Source: Bryobacterales bacterium
GTDB lineage: Bacteria; Acidobacteriota; Terriglobia; Bryobacterales; Bryobacteraceae
Direction of reading: 5' to 3'
DNA length: 64,000 bases
NCBI GenBank assembly: GCA_016713735.1
Contig: JADJOP010000022.1
Span: forward strand, 31,381-95,380
Position numbers and translations under genes: made by a program. Under the pieces are notes generated by a model. The model did not search any database and was not told the DNA's origin. It saw nothing but the letters and a program-made list of their open reading frames with translations. Shown in pieces: positions 8,318 through 15,382 of this stretch; position 1 is the first letter of the stretch; each line of letters starts with the position of its first letter.

Positions 8318-8842
8318 GTGAATTGGACACAGTTGCTCGTTTCGGAGATCGAGATCAACTACTCCACCGCCGACGGCCTCATGGCGAAGGTGCCCGAAGG
8401 CGCGCTCGCCTGGAAGCCACCCAGCGGTGACAACTGGATGACTACCGGCCAGTTGCTCCACCATCTTTCCAACGCCTGTGGCGCCGGTTGCCAGGCACTC
8501 CTCACCGGCGATTGGGGCCTGCCCCCGGGCAAGTCGTTCCACGACCTCACCGCCTCTGAGCGATCCCCACCAGCAGCCTCCCTGCCTTCCGCCACCAGCG
8601 TCGCCGAGGCCCGCCGCCTCCTCGCCGAGGATAAGGAACTCGTCCTTAAAATGATCGGCATGGCCGGCGACCACGACCTCTCCGCCCGCACCCTCGCCGC
8701 GCCCTGGCAACCGGGCGAACTCCACCCCCTCGGCTACCACTTCCTGCAGATGGTGCGCCACCTCGACCGCCACAAGTGCCAGCTCTTCTTCTACTTAAAG
8801 CTACAGGGCGTCCCCGTCTCCACGCCCGACCTCTGGGGCTGA
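8318..8842 (+). CDS. DinB/YfiT-superfamily protein (putative metal-dependent)
   Basis: This 174-residue all-helical protein fits the DinB superfamily four-helix bundle. LLHHLSNACG near residue 45 and the late GYHFLQMVRHLDRHKCQLF provide the three histidine positions that in the family bind a metal. Members act as thiol transferases (bacillithiol or mycothiol S-transferases) or have unknown roles; which applies cannot be told here. The GTG at 8318, with TAGGAG eight bases upstream, is chosen over upstream in-frame ATGs that fall in low-complexity sequence and in the skp terminator. It stands alone between a terminator on its left and a hairpin on its right. Confidence 0.75.
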   Translation: MNWTQLLVSEIEINYSTADGLMAKVPEGALAWKPPSGDNWMTTGQLLHHLSNACGAGCQALLTGDWGLPPGKSFHDLTASERSPPAASLPSATSVAEARRLLAEDKELVLKMIGMAGDHDLSARTLAAPWQPGELHPLGYHFLQMVRHLDRHKCQLFFYLKLQGVPVSTPDLWG

Positions 8843-8849
8843 GGCGGAA

Positions 8850-8874
8850 GGGCGGCGATCGGTCACCGCCGCCC
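8850..8874. terminator. Hairpin between convergent genes, likely bidirectional terminator
   Basis: GGGCGGCG (8850-8857) and CGCCGCCC (8867-8874) form an eight-base stem with a nine-base loop. It lies between the stop of the DinB-like gene and the stop of the convergent lectin-like gene. There is no clear T run, so termination strength is uncertain. Confidence 0.5.
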
Positions 8875-8888
8875 CTCCCGCGAGCCGC

Positions 8889-9560
8889 TTACCGGCCCGG
8901 CGAAAAGCAGTAAAACAACCCCGCCCCGCCCGTGGCCACCAGGTTCTCCTGGCTGCAGCCGCGCGACGGATGCGTCGAGTTCCACGAAATCCCCCCGCCG
9001 TTGCGGTCATGATGGCCCAGTTGCACCGTGCCCTCACCGCCGCTGGTCCAGTTCTTGCACGTATGGTCGGCGCTATCGGTGTAGGCCCGGCCATCCGGTG
9101 TCGAACCGGTCAGGATGTCGTGCATGTTCGGCTTATCGCCCACGCCGTTCACCAATTCGCCTTTCTCGTTCACGCCGTTGTTCTTCGTAATCAGGTTGCC
9201 CAGCCGCGCCAGCTCGAGCGTATCGCCATGCAGGTGCGCCAGGTCCCGCGCCACCATCGTCCCGCGGAAGTTGTGCCACGGACCGTTGCCGATCCGGTCG
9301 CGCGCATTCACCGCCGGCTTGCCGTCGGCGGCCTGCGTGCTCAGGTAGGCGCGCCAGGTGCGGTCGCCCGCTCCCGCCGCCGCCGCCAGCTTCTGGCAGT
9401 GCGCATCGGCGCCCTCCAGGCCCCCCAGGTTGGCCCCGTTGCCCATGCCCACGCTGGTCAAAAAGAAGGTCATCGGCGCCCGCTGCGGCTGCGCCTGCTG
9501 CCCAAAGGCAAGCGTCCCGCTCGCCACCGTCATGCTGAGTGTAAACAGAAAAATCTTCAT
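8889..9560 (-). CDS. Exported C-type-lectin-like protein
   Basis: This 223-residue protein has a signal peptide (KIFLFTLSMTVASGTLAFGQ). Its single domain of about 190 residues contains GLEGADAHCQKLAAAAGAG, TWRAYLSTQ, ARDRIGNGPW, PNMHDILTGSTPDGRAY, CKNWTS, GHHDRNGGG and a closing SRGCSQENL..GLFYCF. This pattern, with conserved Cys, Trp and Gly, is that of a secreted lectin-like family (C-type-lectin/endostatin-like fold, DUF1554 relatives) that I recognise from Acidobacteria. The four cysteines probably form two disulfides. Ligand and role are unknown; a sugar- or surface-binding function is only inference. The gene is read alone, converging on the DinB-like gene. Confidence 0.7.
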   Translation of the reverse strand: MKIFLFTLSMTVASGTLAFGQQAQPQRAPMTFFLTSVGMGNGANLGGLEGADAHCQKLAAAAGAGDRTWRAYLSTQAADGKPAVNARDRIGNGPWHNFRGTMVARDLAHLHGDTLELARLGNLITKNNGVNEKGELVNGVGDKPNMHDILTGSTPDGRAYTDSADHTCKNWTSGGEGTVQLGHHDRNGGGISWNSTHPSRGCSQENLVATGGAGLFYCFSPGR

Positions 9561-9650
9561 AGCCTCTCCGCGATTCGTCGGATTGCGGACGCCCGTCCCA
9601 GAAACAGGACGCCCTCGGTAGAGACTACTACGTTTCCGCCCGCCAGTGGG

Positions 9651-10127
9651 CTACTTCCTGCCGCCGGCGGTCCGCTCGGCCCGGTAGACGGTCTCAAACC
9701 CATGCGACGCCGCCCCCAGCGCCGCGCCCAGCCCCGCCCCCAGCGGCGCGCTGATGGCGTACCCCACGCCCGCCCGGCCTTCATTGGAGAACCGCTTGTC
9801 CACCAGCGCCCCCACGACCAACCCCGCCCCGCCGCCAATGGCCGCCCCGATGAGCGCATTCCGCGTTCGCTTTGAGTTCTCCCGCAGCGTCACCCGCATC
9901 ACCGCCTCCCGCTTCACAATCAGAGGACCGCTCGCCGTTTGCAGCGACAATTCCTCCGCCCCGGCCGCCCCAAATTCCCCCCGGTGCGTCCGCATCTTGT
10001 CATCAACGACTTCAATGTTCTGCCCCGGCCGCAGCCGTTCCACGCGGTTCCAGTCAGCCTCCACCCCGGCGGCCCGCGCCAGCAGAGGCAGAGCAAGGGC
10101 AATCACCATTCGCTTCATCCATGTCAT
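9651..10127 (-). CDS. Exported glycine-zipper protein of unknown function
   Basis: The 158-residue product has a signal peptide (MKRMVIALALPLLARAAG). A short beta-rich segment follows with GQNIEVVDDKMRTHRGEF and then a glycine-zipper region (NALIGAAIGGGAGLVVGALV and ISAPLGAGLGAALGAASHG) that could pair two helices in a membrane. The first half resembles small domains that read RLRPGQNIEVV..K..GEF in acidobacterial proteins. The ATG at 10127 is chosen because GGAG lies eight bases upstream. Function unknown. Note the compact layout: only 58 bases separate it from the higA stop. Confidence 0.65.
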   Translation of the reverse strand: MTWMKRMVIALALPLLARAAGVEADWNRVERLRPGQNIEVVDDKMRTHRGEFGAAGAEELSLQTASGPLIVKREAVMRVTLRENSKRTRNALIGAAIGGGAGLVVGALVDKRFSNEGRAGVGYAISAPLGAGLGAALGAASHGFETVYRAERTAGGRK

Positions 10128-10185
10128 AGGGGTTCTCCGCGCGCGGGCGGTCACTCAATCACGCGCGGCCCGGCCCGGCGCCGGA

Positions 10186-10463
10186 TCAAACCAGCTCCAC
10201 CAGCAGCTTTCGTCCCAACACCTCCGCCGCCCGCTGCAGGCTCGACAACGTACGTCCGTGTTCGGATCCAGCAGCCGGTCCACCTGCGTCCGGCTCGTCT
10301 TCAGCATCTCCGCCATCCGCGCCTTGGAGATCCGCTTCGCCTTCATCGCCTCAGCCAGTTCCCAGGCGAGGACCTCTTTAATCGCCTGCGTCTGTGTACT
10401 CTCAAAGATTCCCTCCTCTCTGAGAAAGTCGTCCAGGCTCGACCCGATGTGCTTATTGGTCAT
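10186..10463 (-). pseudogene. HigA-like antitoxin with helix-turn-helix, frameshifted near its C-terminus
   Basis: The N-terminal part reads MTNKHIGSSLDDFLREEGIF, then AIKEVLAWELAEAMKAKRIS and the helix-turn-helix ARMAEMLKTSRTQVDRLLDP. After LLDPN the open frame runs into arginine- and tryptophan-rich nonsense, while the next frame gives TLSSLQRAAEVLGRKLLVEL followed by a stop at 10186. This is the ending expected for the family, so one base has been lost near 10257-10264. The protein would neutralise the HigB-like toxin encoded 26 bases upstream and repress the operon. If the frameshift is real, the DNA-binding part is intact but the C-terminal segment is lost, which may weaken toxin control. 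Confidence 0.8.
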
Positions 10464-10489
10464 CTCAACTCCTCCTCCCCATCATGCAC

Positions 10490-10867
10490 CTAGTTCAACC
10501 GGCCGCCCGGCTCCGCGATGGCCAGCATGCTCTGGCGTCTGCGTGCCAGACTGAGATCCTCCGCCGGCGTCCTGCGGTGCTTCTTGATGAACCCATGAAG
10601 CGCCACTAACTTCCCCGCATGGACGCAGATCAGCACCCTCGCCGTGTTCCCGCTCACCAGATCGGTTCTCACTTCGAATAACCCCGCTCCTAAGGGTCGG
10701 CACAAAGGCATTCCCACAGGCCACCTCCATTGAACTCGCTGGAGATCCATGCCAATGGCTTGGCGATCCGCGGCAGCCAGCCCCTTCAACCAATCCCGCA
10801 ACGGTTCAGTGCCGCTCTCTGAGCGAAAGAAGGACAGCTGTATCCTCTCACGCCGACTCTCAGCCAT
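10490..10867 (-). CDS. HigB-like (RelE/Gp49 family) toxin
   Basis: The 125-residue product matches the phage-derived Gp49-like/HigB toxin family: SFFRSESGTEPLRDWLKGL, DRQAIGMDLQRVQWRWPVGM, CRPLGAGLFEVRTDL, ARVLICVHAGKLVALHGFIK and KKHRRTPAEDLSLARRR. Such toxins are ribosome-dependent mRNA endonucleases. Toxin gene first, antitoxin second is the usual higBA order, and the partner begins 26 bases downstream. The ATG at 10867 gives a family-length protein; upstream in-frame extension is ignored. Base composition lacks the strong C bias of the plus strand seen around it, which suggests recent arrival. Confidence 0.85.
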   Translation of the reverse strand: MAESRRERIQLSFFRSESGTEPLRDWLKGLAAADRQAIGMDLQRVQWRWPVGMPLCRPLGAGLFEVRTDLVSGNTARVLICVHAGKLVALHGFIKKHRRTPAEDLSLARRRQSMLAIAEPGGRLN

Positions 10868-10954
10868 CCACCTTGGAGTGTACCGCGAAAGGTGCACCCC
10901 GTCCATGCCTGAGGTCGTCCGCTGTCGCCACCGACTCTCCCGAACCCAGACCTC

Positions 10955-11233
10955 CTACCGGCGGCGGATTCGCCCTGTCCGCCAGCCCGCGGTGATGATC
11001 TCTCCACCGTCATTACTCAACACGCAATACGCCGAGAGATACTTCGACACTTGGCCGACGATCTGGCCTCCCAGCCGCTGCTCCATCCGCCTGACGCTCT
11101 GGTGACTGAAGAAAATTCTCACCGCGCCGTGTCCATCGTGTTGTCGCTCGCCGAACTCGTCCAGCCACTCAAGGACGACAGGGGGAATCGACCGTTGTTG
11201 ACAACGGGAGACAGCATGTCGGCTGCGGTACAT
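10955..11233 (-). CDS. DUF4258-like small protein, possible toxin partner
   Basis: The 92-residue product reads YRSRHAVSRCQQRSIPPVVL near its start, then GAVRIFFSHQSVRRMEQRLG and ends GEIITAGWRTGRIRRR. The His-Ala..Arg..Gln-Arg-Ser-Ile opening resembles DUF4258-type proteins, small RelE-like-sized products often found in toxin-antitoxin or defence settings. The ATG at 11233 lies five bases after the upstream gene's stop and has a G-rich ribosome binding site, so the two genes are translationally linked. A longer in-frame version starting at 11281 would overlap the upstream gene. Function is inferred only from size, pairing and location beside higBA. Confidence 0.5.
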   Translation of the reverse strand: MYRSRHAVSRCQQRSIPPVVLEWLDEFGERQHDGHGAVRIFFSHQSVRRMEQRLGGQIVGQVSKYLSAYCVLSNDGGEIITAGWRTGRIRRR

Positions 11234-11238
11234 GATCT

Positions 11239-11724
11239 TCACCCCCCCACTGTGCGTCTCAGCGTGTCTGCGAGACACCATGATTCATCTGTTGGCCGCT
11301 TGATCAATAGGTCCCTCCAGGCATTCCGGCTGGTATTGTTCGCAATCCGGCTTGCAAGCTCCGAAGGGGGAAAGACGACTCCCTCGAAGACGATCCTCTG
11401 CTGGCGGACTTCGGCAGCATGGACTCGCCCCTTGTAGTTCATAGAGATCTTCGTACCGTTCGGCAAGAACAGCGTTCCCCAGTGATATCCCAACTGCGGG
11501 TCGCCGTACTCCTTCCGGAATGCGTCGAGATCACCGGTAGAGGCGAGCCAGGAGCTGTAGGCGGGCGACCACTCGTCCGCCTGGGTCCGGTCCAGATAGT
11601 CCATCAGAACTCGTTCAATCCAGGTTGTAACGTCGGCATCGGGCCTTCCTTTACGGAGGACTAATTCTCCATACAGGGACGCCTCAATGGGGACGCAAAC
11701 GATGTTACGGGTGGCTGTTTCCAT
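11239..11724 (-). CDS. Protein with a RAMA/DUF4357-like C-terminal domain
   Basis: The 161-residue product has an N-terminal acidic helical half (ASLYGELVLRKGRPDADVTT, WIERVLMDYLDRTQ). Its C-terminal half, about residues 80-155, reads HWGTLFLPNGTKISMNYKG, then AEVRQQRIVFEGVVFPPSEL and NAWRDLLIKRPTDESWCLAD. That pattern (a short beta unit, then a PSELA helix and N-W) resembles the RAMA or DUF4357 domain, which in other proteins accompanies DNA modification and restriction. The gene is followed at once by the DUF4258-like gene. Together they look like a two-gene module of toxin-antitoxin or defence type. The upstream 95 bases hold an AT-richer stretch with a TTGACG on the minus strand that could be its promoter. 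Confidence 0.5.
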   Translation of the reverse strand: METATRNIVCVPIEASLYGELVLRKGRPDADVTTWIERVLMDYLDRTQADEWSPAYSSWLASTGDLDAFRKEYGDPQLGYHWGTLFLPNGTKISMNYKGRVHAAEVRQQRIVFEGVVFPPSELASRIANNTSRNAWRDLLIKRPTDESWCLADTLRRTVGG

Positions 11725-11819
11725 GTGAATAGCACATTAGGGCTGAATAGAGCCGTCAATAGTAAAACGCAAAAAACTTCCCCTGCCTCGATCCGACCCG
11801 TGCCTGGCTTTTGCCCCCC

Positions 11820-13532
11820 TCACCCCTTCGGCGGCGACAACACCCCCGGCCCGCTCCGCCGCAAACTCCGCTGCTTCGCCAACCCCCGCTGCAGCCACCA
11901 CCGCGGCAACAGCGACTCCCGGTAATCCCCCCAGTTCGACACAATCATGAACGCCCCAAACCCGATCGCCCCCAACCCCAGCAGCGCCACCGCCCCGATC
12001 GCCCCATTGTGCAGCAGCCCACCCCCAGCCGCCGGCAGAAAAAACCACCGCTCAAACTGCCCCTGGAAGTTCATCCCAAAGAATCCCGTCGCCACCGCCC
12101 CCGCGCCCAAAATCAAGCTCAGCATCGCCAACCGGTTCACCGCTTCCGTGTTCCGGAACTGGTAGTGGTTGTGCAGGCTCTCGTTCAGCTTGTCGATCTC
12201 TTCCTCGATCTCCTGCTTCATCTGCTCCACGCGGTACTCCCGGCTATGCAGCGTGAAGTGCTCAATTTCCTCGTCCTTGTTGGCCAGCTCCTCGAAATAC
12301 CAGTAGTTGGAGAAATGCAGGAACTCCGCCCGCAGGTCCGCCGTCAGCCGCACGTTCTCCGTCGCCAGCCGACCATCCTCCATGTCCTTGAACAACTGCC
12401 GCGACACCAGCGCCGTCCTCTCGGCGAAATCGAGCAGCGTCGCCCGGTAAAACAGCGCTACCATCGCCATCAGGTAATACCGCGTGTTGAACATGCGGTG
12501 CACCAGGAACCCCTCGCGCAGCTCATGCTCATCGCAATCGAACGCACCCACCGTGCATGTCACGTTCGAATAGCTGGTGAACCCGTAATACGTCCCCTGG
12601 TGGCTCCACCGCCGGTAGAGCTGCCGCGTCATCTGCTGCCGCGTGAACGCCTCGTCGTAGCGGTAGTCCTCGCCATAGCGGTCCACGTAGAGCAGCCGGC
12701 TCAGGAACACCTGGTAGTCGCGCGTCTCAATGAAATCCTCCGGCACCGACTTCGGATCGATCGCGCAATACGTGTACACGATCATCCGCTCATCCAACAC
12801 CGGCTCCAGTTCCTGCTCCCCGTAATCGGCGAAGTAGAGCAGCGACGTGATCAATCGCGACAGCGGCGGCAGGAACCCGTGCATCTCCCCCGTCTGGAAG
12901 TTCTCCTCCACCAGCGTGACCGAAGTGCCATTCGACTCCAGCGTGAACGCCGACCGGTTCGGCACCCGCGACTCCCTCACCTGCCGCCCGCTCGACGGAT
13001 ACACCTTGCGCATGGCCTCGTTGATCCACAGCGCTTCCTTCGCCGTCAGGTTGAACCCCTCCACCCCGATCGACAGAATCCCAATCCCGTTGGCCATCAG
13101 GAACAGCCGCAGGTCCGTCACCTCGCACTTCGCTGACCGCCCCTTCCCATCCCCCGCCTCAAAATACAGCCGCGACCCTGCCGGCGGCTGCATCGTGTAG
13201 CACCGCAGCAGCGATTCCGTGTCGTCGTTGTCCGGGTTCTCATCCCGCGCATCGAAAAACACCCGCCGCACGTAGGGATGGAAAAACACCATGTCCTGGT
13301 AGGCCTGCGCATCCATGTCGAACCGCGTGTACGCCGTCCGCCGCCACGTCCCCAGCTTGTCCGTGATCCCGCTGCACCCAGCGCTCTGATGCACCATCAG
13401 CCACTCATCCAGCGCATCGATCCAGTAGTGGTACTTGCCGAACACCTCCGGGTGATCCTGCGACACCGCCTGCTTGTCGATCGAAAACGGGAAGAGAAAG
13501 TAGGTGTGGAGATGTTGAATGCCTACGCTCAT
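11820..13532 (-). CDS. CorA-family divalent-cation transporter-like protein with long N-terminal domain
   Basis: The 570-residue product ends with a CorA-type membrane part. A long charged helix comes first (VEQMKQEIEEEIDKLNESLH, near residue 445), then TM1 ending in the GMN signature (AVATGFFGMNF, about residues 480-490). A second membrane helix follows (IGAVALLGLGAIGFGAFMIV) and then a basic tail. The first 430 residues are much longer than in CorA and show no family I recognise; they contain SRRLYFEAGDG-like and LPPLSRLITSLLYFADYGEQ segments. Transport of Mg2+ or a related ion is inferred from the GMN loop alone. The ATG at 13532 starts MSVGIQHLHTYFLFPF. No partner gene is adjacent. Confidence 0.7.
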   Translation of the reverse strand: MSVGIQHLHTYFLFPFSIDKQAVSQDHPEVFGKYHYWIDALDEWLMVHQSAGCSGITDKLGTWRRTAYTRFDMDAQAYQDMVFFHPYVRRVFFDARDENPDNDDTESLLRCYTMQPPAGSRLYFEAGDGKGRSAKCEVTDLRLFLMANGIGILSIGVEGFNLTAKEALWINEAMRKVYPSSGRQVRESRVPNRSAFTLESNGTSVTLVEENFQTGEMHGFLPPLSRLITSLLYFADYGEQELEPVLDERMIVYTYCAIDPKSVPEDFIETRDYQVFLSRLLYVDRYGEDYRYDEAFTRQQMTRQLYRRWSHQGTYYGFTSYSNVTCTVGAFDCDEHELREGFLVHRMFNTRYYLMAMVALFYRATLLDFAERTALVSRQLFKDMEDGRLATENVRLTADLRAEFLHFSNYWYFEELANKDEEIEHFTLHSREYRVEQMKQEIEEEIDKLNESLHNHYQFRNTEAVNRLAMLSLILGAGAVATGFFGMNFQGQFERWFFLPAAGGGLLHNGAIGAVALLGLGAIGFGAFMIVSNWGDYRESLLPRWWLQRGLAKQRSLRRSGPGVLSPPKG

Positions 13533-13611
13533 CCGGTTAACCAGTGTAGGGCATGGCGAGGGCGAGCGGCAGCGCGAGTCTGGCCCCACGGCGGCCCCAC
13601 ACCAGCCCTGC

Positions 13612-13619
13612 GCTATTCT
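13612..13619 (+). promoter_or_regulatory. Extended -10 GCTATTCT upstream of the small antitoxin-like gene
   Basis: GCTATTCT lies 31 bases before the ATG at 13651 and fits the GCTAnnnT pattern. It would drive the antitoxin-like gene and the overlapping hicBA remnant. Confidence 0.45.
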
Positions 13620-13650
13620 GAGTGCAGGTTCTGAAGGCGTCTCCCTCTAC

Positions 13651-13926
13651 ATGACTGGCATCCAATACATCACCGACGAAAAAGGCCGCAAAACCGCCGC
13701 CGTCATCGACCTCAAAAAGCATGCCGCCCTCTGGGAAGACTTCCAGGACATCCTCGTCTCCCGCTCCCGCCGCAAAGAAAAGCGCATCCCCCTCGCCAAG
13801 GTCAAGGCTGAACTCACTGCGAGCGGAAAGCTGCTTGGCGAACTACGACTAGCGGTCAATCAGAAGATCGAGGCTCTTGCGGGTGAAGCACTCGAGTCCC
13901 CCGTCCGTGCTACCCTGCCCACATGA
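13651..13926 (+). CDS. Small antitoxin-like protein
   Basis: The 91-residue product opens GIQYITDEKGRKTAAVIDLK, followed by HAALWEDFQDILVSRSRRKE and RIPLAKVKAELTASGKL. The opening and the closing LxxVKxxLxxxGKL unit are typical of short antitoxin-like proteins, possibly Phd/YefM-related, that usually precede a RelE/ParE toxin. Here the product continues about 25 residues past that unit, and no toxin gene follows. Instead its TGA overlaps the ATG of hicB (ATGA at 13923-13926). It may be an orphan antitoxin whose toxin was lost or replaced. Confidence 0.5.
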   Translation: MTGIQYITDEKGRKTAAVIDLKKHAALWEDFQDILVSRSRRKEKRIPLAKVKAELTASGKLLGELRLAVNQKIEALAGEALESPVRATLPT

Positions 13927-14148
13927 AGTACACCGTCATGCTGGAACGCGAGTCCGACGGCGGTTTCGTCGCCACGGTGCCCATGCTGCCCGGATGTGTC
14001 TCCCCAGGGCGATTCTCGCGAAGAGGCCCTCACCAACATCCGCGAAGCCATGGATCTATTCATCGAGGACATGCTCGCCAACGGGGAGCCGCTGCCGGTT
14101 GAGGACCAGCGCGAACTCGTCGAGGTCCAAGCCGGCCCAGCCCAGTAA
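13923..14148 (+). pseudogene. HicB-like antitoxin, broken by one extra base
   Basis: Translation gives MKYTVMLERESDGGFVATVP and MLPGCVS, the HicB opening. Skipping one C in the CCCC run at 14002-14005 restores QGDSREEALTNIREAMDLFI, then EDMLANGEPLPVEDQREL and a stop at 14148. The total length, 226 bases, is one more than a multiple of three. HicB is an RNase-H-like-fold antitoxin that binds HicA. Without the correction the protein ends in unrelated sequence, so the antitoxin would be inactive unless the extra C is a sequencing error. Confidence 0.85.
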
Positions 14149-14150
14149 AA

Positions 14151-14366
14151 CTGCCCAGAGGCCTGTCGGGTCGCGACCTCCGCCGCGTACTCGAACGCGC
14201 CGGTTTCGAGTTCATCCGCCAGCGCGGCAGCCACATGTTTCTGAAGCGCGATCACCCACCCGCGCGCGTCTCAGTCCCCGATCACGTAACGCTTCGCCCC
14301 GGTACCCTGCGCCAAATCCTGCACGAATCAGGACTCACGGTCGAATCCCTGATCCGCCTCCTCTAA
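14151..14366 (+). pseudogene. HicA-like mRNA interferase lacking a normal start codon
   Basis: The frame from about 14145 to the TAA at 14364-14366 reads KLPRGLSGRDLRRVLERAGF, then EFIRQRGSHMFLKRDHPPAR and ends LRQILHESGLTVESLIRLL. This is a full HicA double-stranded-RNA-binding-like domain with the catalytic GSH histidine. Between the in-frame stop at 14100 and the conserved core there is no ATG, GTG or TTG; the nearest candidate is CTG at 14151. The bases where a start would be expected read GTAAAA. With a broken hicB beside it, loss of the toxin start would be a consistent route to a harmless remnant. Confidence 0.7.
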
Positions 14367-14374
14367 CCGCCCCC

Positions 14375-15382
14375 CTACTTCTTCTTCCCCTTCTTCTTTG
14401 CCTCTTCCGCCTTCCCCTCCTCCTCCGTCCCCTCAAACGTCACCGTCGACTCCGTCGTCATAATCGTCGATTCGCTCGCAAACTGCCGGTAGTTCCTGTA
14501 CTCGGTCTGGTTGTTCACGCAAATCAGCGTCCCCCGCTTGCACCCCAGGCTCCCGCTCTTCACCGGCATCAAATGCTCCCGCTGCCCGATCTTCACCTTC
14601 CCGTACTCCACCATCATCTCCACCTTGTCCATCGGATAGTCCGCCGGCAACAGCCGCCCCTGCATCTCCAGCCGCAACACCCGGTGCGTCTCCTCATCAA
14701 TCCAAATCGAACCCTTGTACGCCGGATAGATCGTCTGCCCCTCGAAGTTCACCTTCCAATGCGAATTCGCCTGCTCCACCGTGTAGTCGTACCACTTCGC
14801 CATGCGCGACCCCACCGTCTCCGACCCGCGCTTCTCAAACTTCGCACCCGACACCGGATTCAGCACATCCGCCGCCATCGACCCAAACTCGCCCACGCTC
14901 CACGTCCCACTCTCCTCGGGCGAACCCTTCTTCAACTTCTTCCCGTTGATCTCCAAATTCCGGAACTCATCCTTGGCCCCCTCGTGCGCCAACTCCGCCG
15001 TCACCCTGTCCTTCATCTTGAAGTCCGCCGGCTTCGTGTCGCTCTGGAAGCGATAGGTGATCTGCTGGCAGAGGAAGTTCGGCAGCGAATCCACCCAGTC
15101 AAACGCCACCTGGCGCGCCTTCTCAATCACCGGGTCCAGTTTCGGACCCGCCGCTCCCGCTTTCTCCTCCACCACCCGCCCCTCGGCGTCCGTCACGATT
15201 TCCTTGTACACCGGCGGCCCCGTCGTCGGCGTCATCTCCGGCCGCGCCGTCGTGCTCTGCTCACCCGCCCCCTGCTTCGGCACGCCCCGCTTCAACTTCG
15301 GCGGACCCTCCACCTCCGGCTCCTGGGCCAGCAAGGCCAAGCTCATCGACAGTGCCATTAGAACCCCGCTCATCCACTTCAT
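14375..15382 (-). CDS. Exported protein of unknown function, acidobacterial type
   Basis: The 335-residue product has a signal peptide (KWMSGVLMALSMSLALLAQ), a disordered Pro/Lys-rich stretch to about residue 75, and then a folded region. That region contains ARQVAFDWVDSLPNFLCQQI, YRFQSDTKPADFKMKDRVTA and later KGSIWIDEETHRVLRLEMQG, followed by MDKVEMMVEYGKVKIGQREH. The last two segments resemble the beta-strand pattern of LolA/outer-membrane-lipoprotein-sorting-like folds, where a substituted or hydrophobic ligand is carried, but similarity is weak. It ends in a Lys-rich tail. Its ATG overlaps the stop of tenA (four bases), so it is translated with the PSD1-DUF1501-tenA operon. Function unknown. 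Confidence 0.6.
   Translation of the reverse strand: MKWMSGVLMALSMSLALLAQEPEVEGPPKLKRGVPKQGAGEQSTTARPEMTPTTGPPVYKEIVTDAEGRVVEEKAGAAGPKLDPVIEKARQVAFDWVDSLPNFLCQQITYRFQSDTKPADFKMKDRVTAELAHEGAKDEFRNLEINGKKLKKGSPEESGTWSVGEFGSMAADVLNPVSGAKFEKRGSETVGSRMAKWYDYTVEQANSHWKVNFEGQTIYPAYKGSIWIDEETHRVLRLEMQGRLLPADYPMDKVEMMVEYGKVKIGQREHLMPVKSGSLGCKRGTLICVNNQTEYRNYRQFASESTIMTTESTVTFEGTEEEGKAEEAKKKGKKK

Noticed and set aside
13532..13650. Longer N-terminal extension of the antitoxin-like gene starting at 13519
   Set aside because: The extension overlaps the CorA-like gene's start and promoter and has no antitoxin features; the ATG at 13651 gives the family opening.
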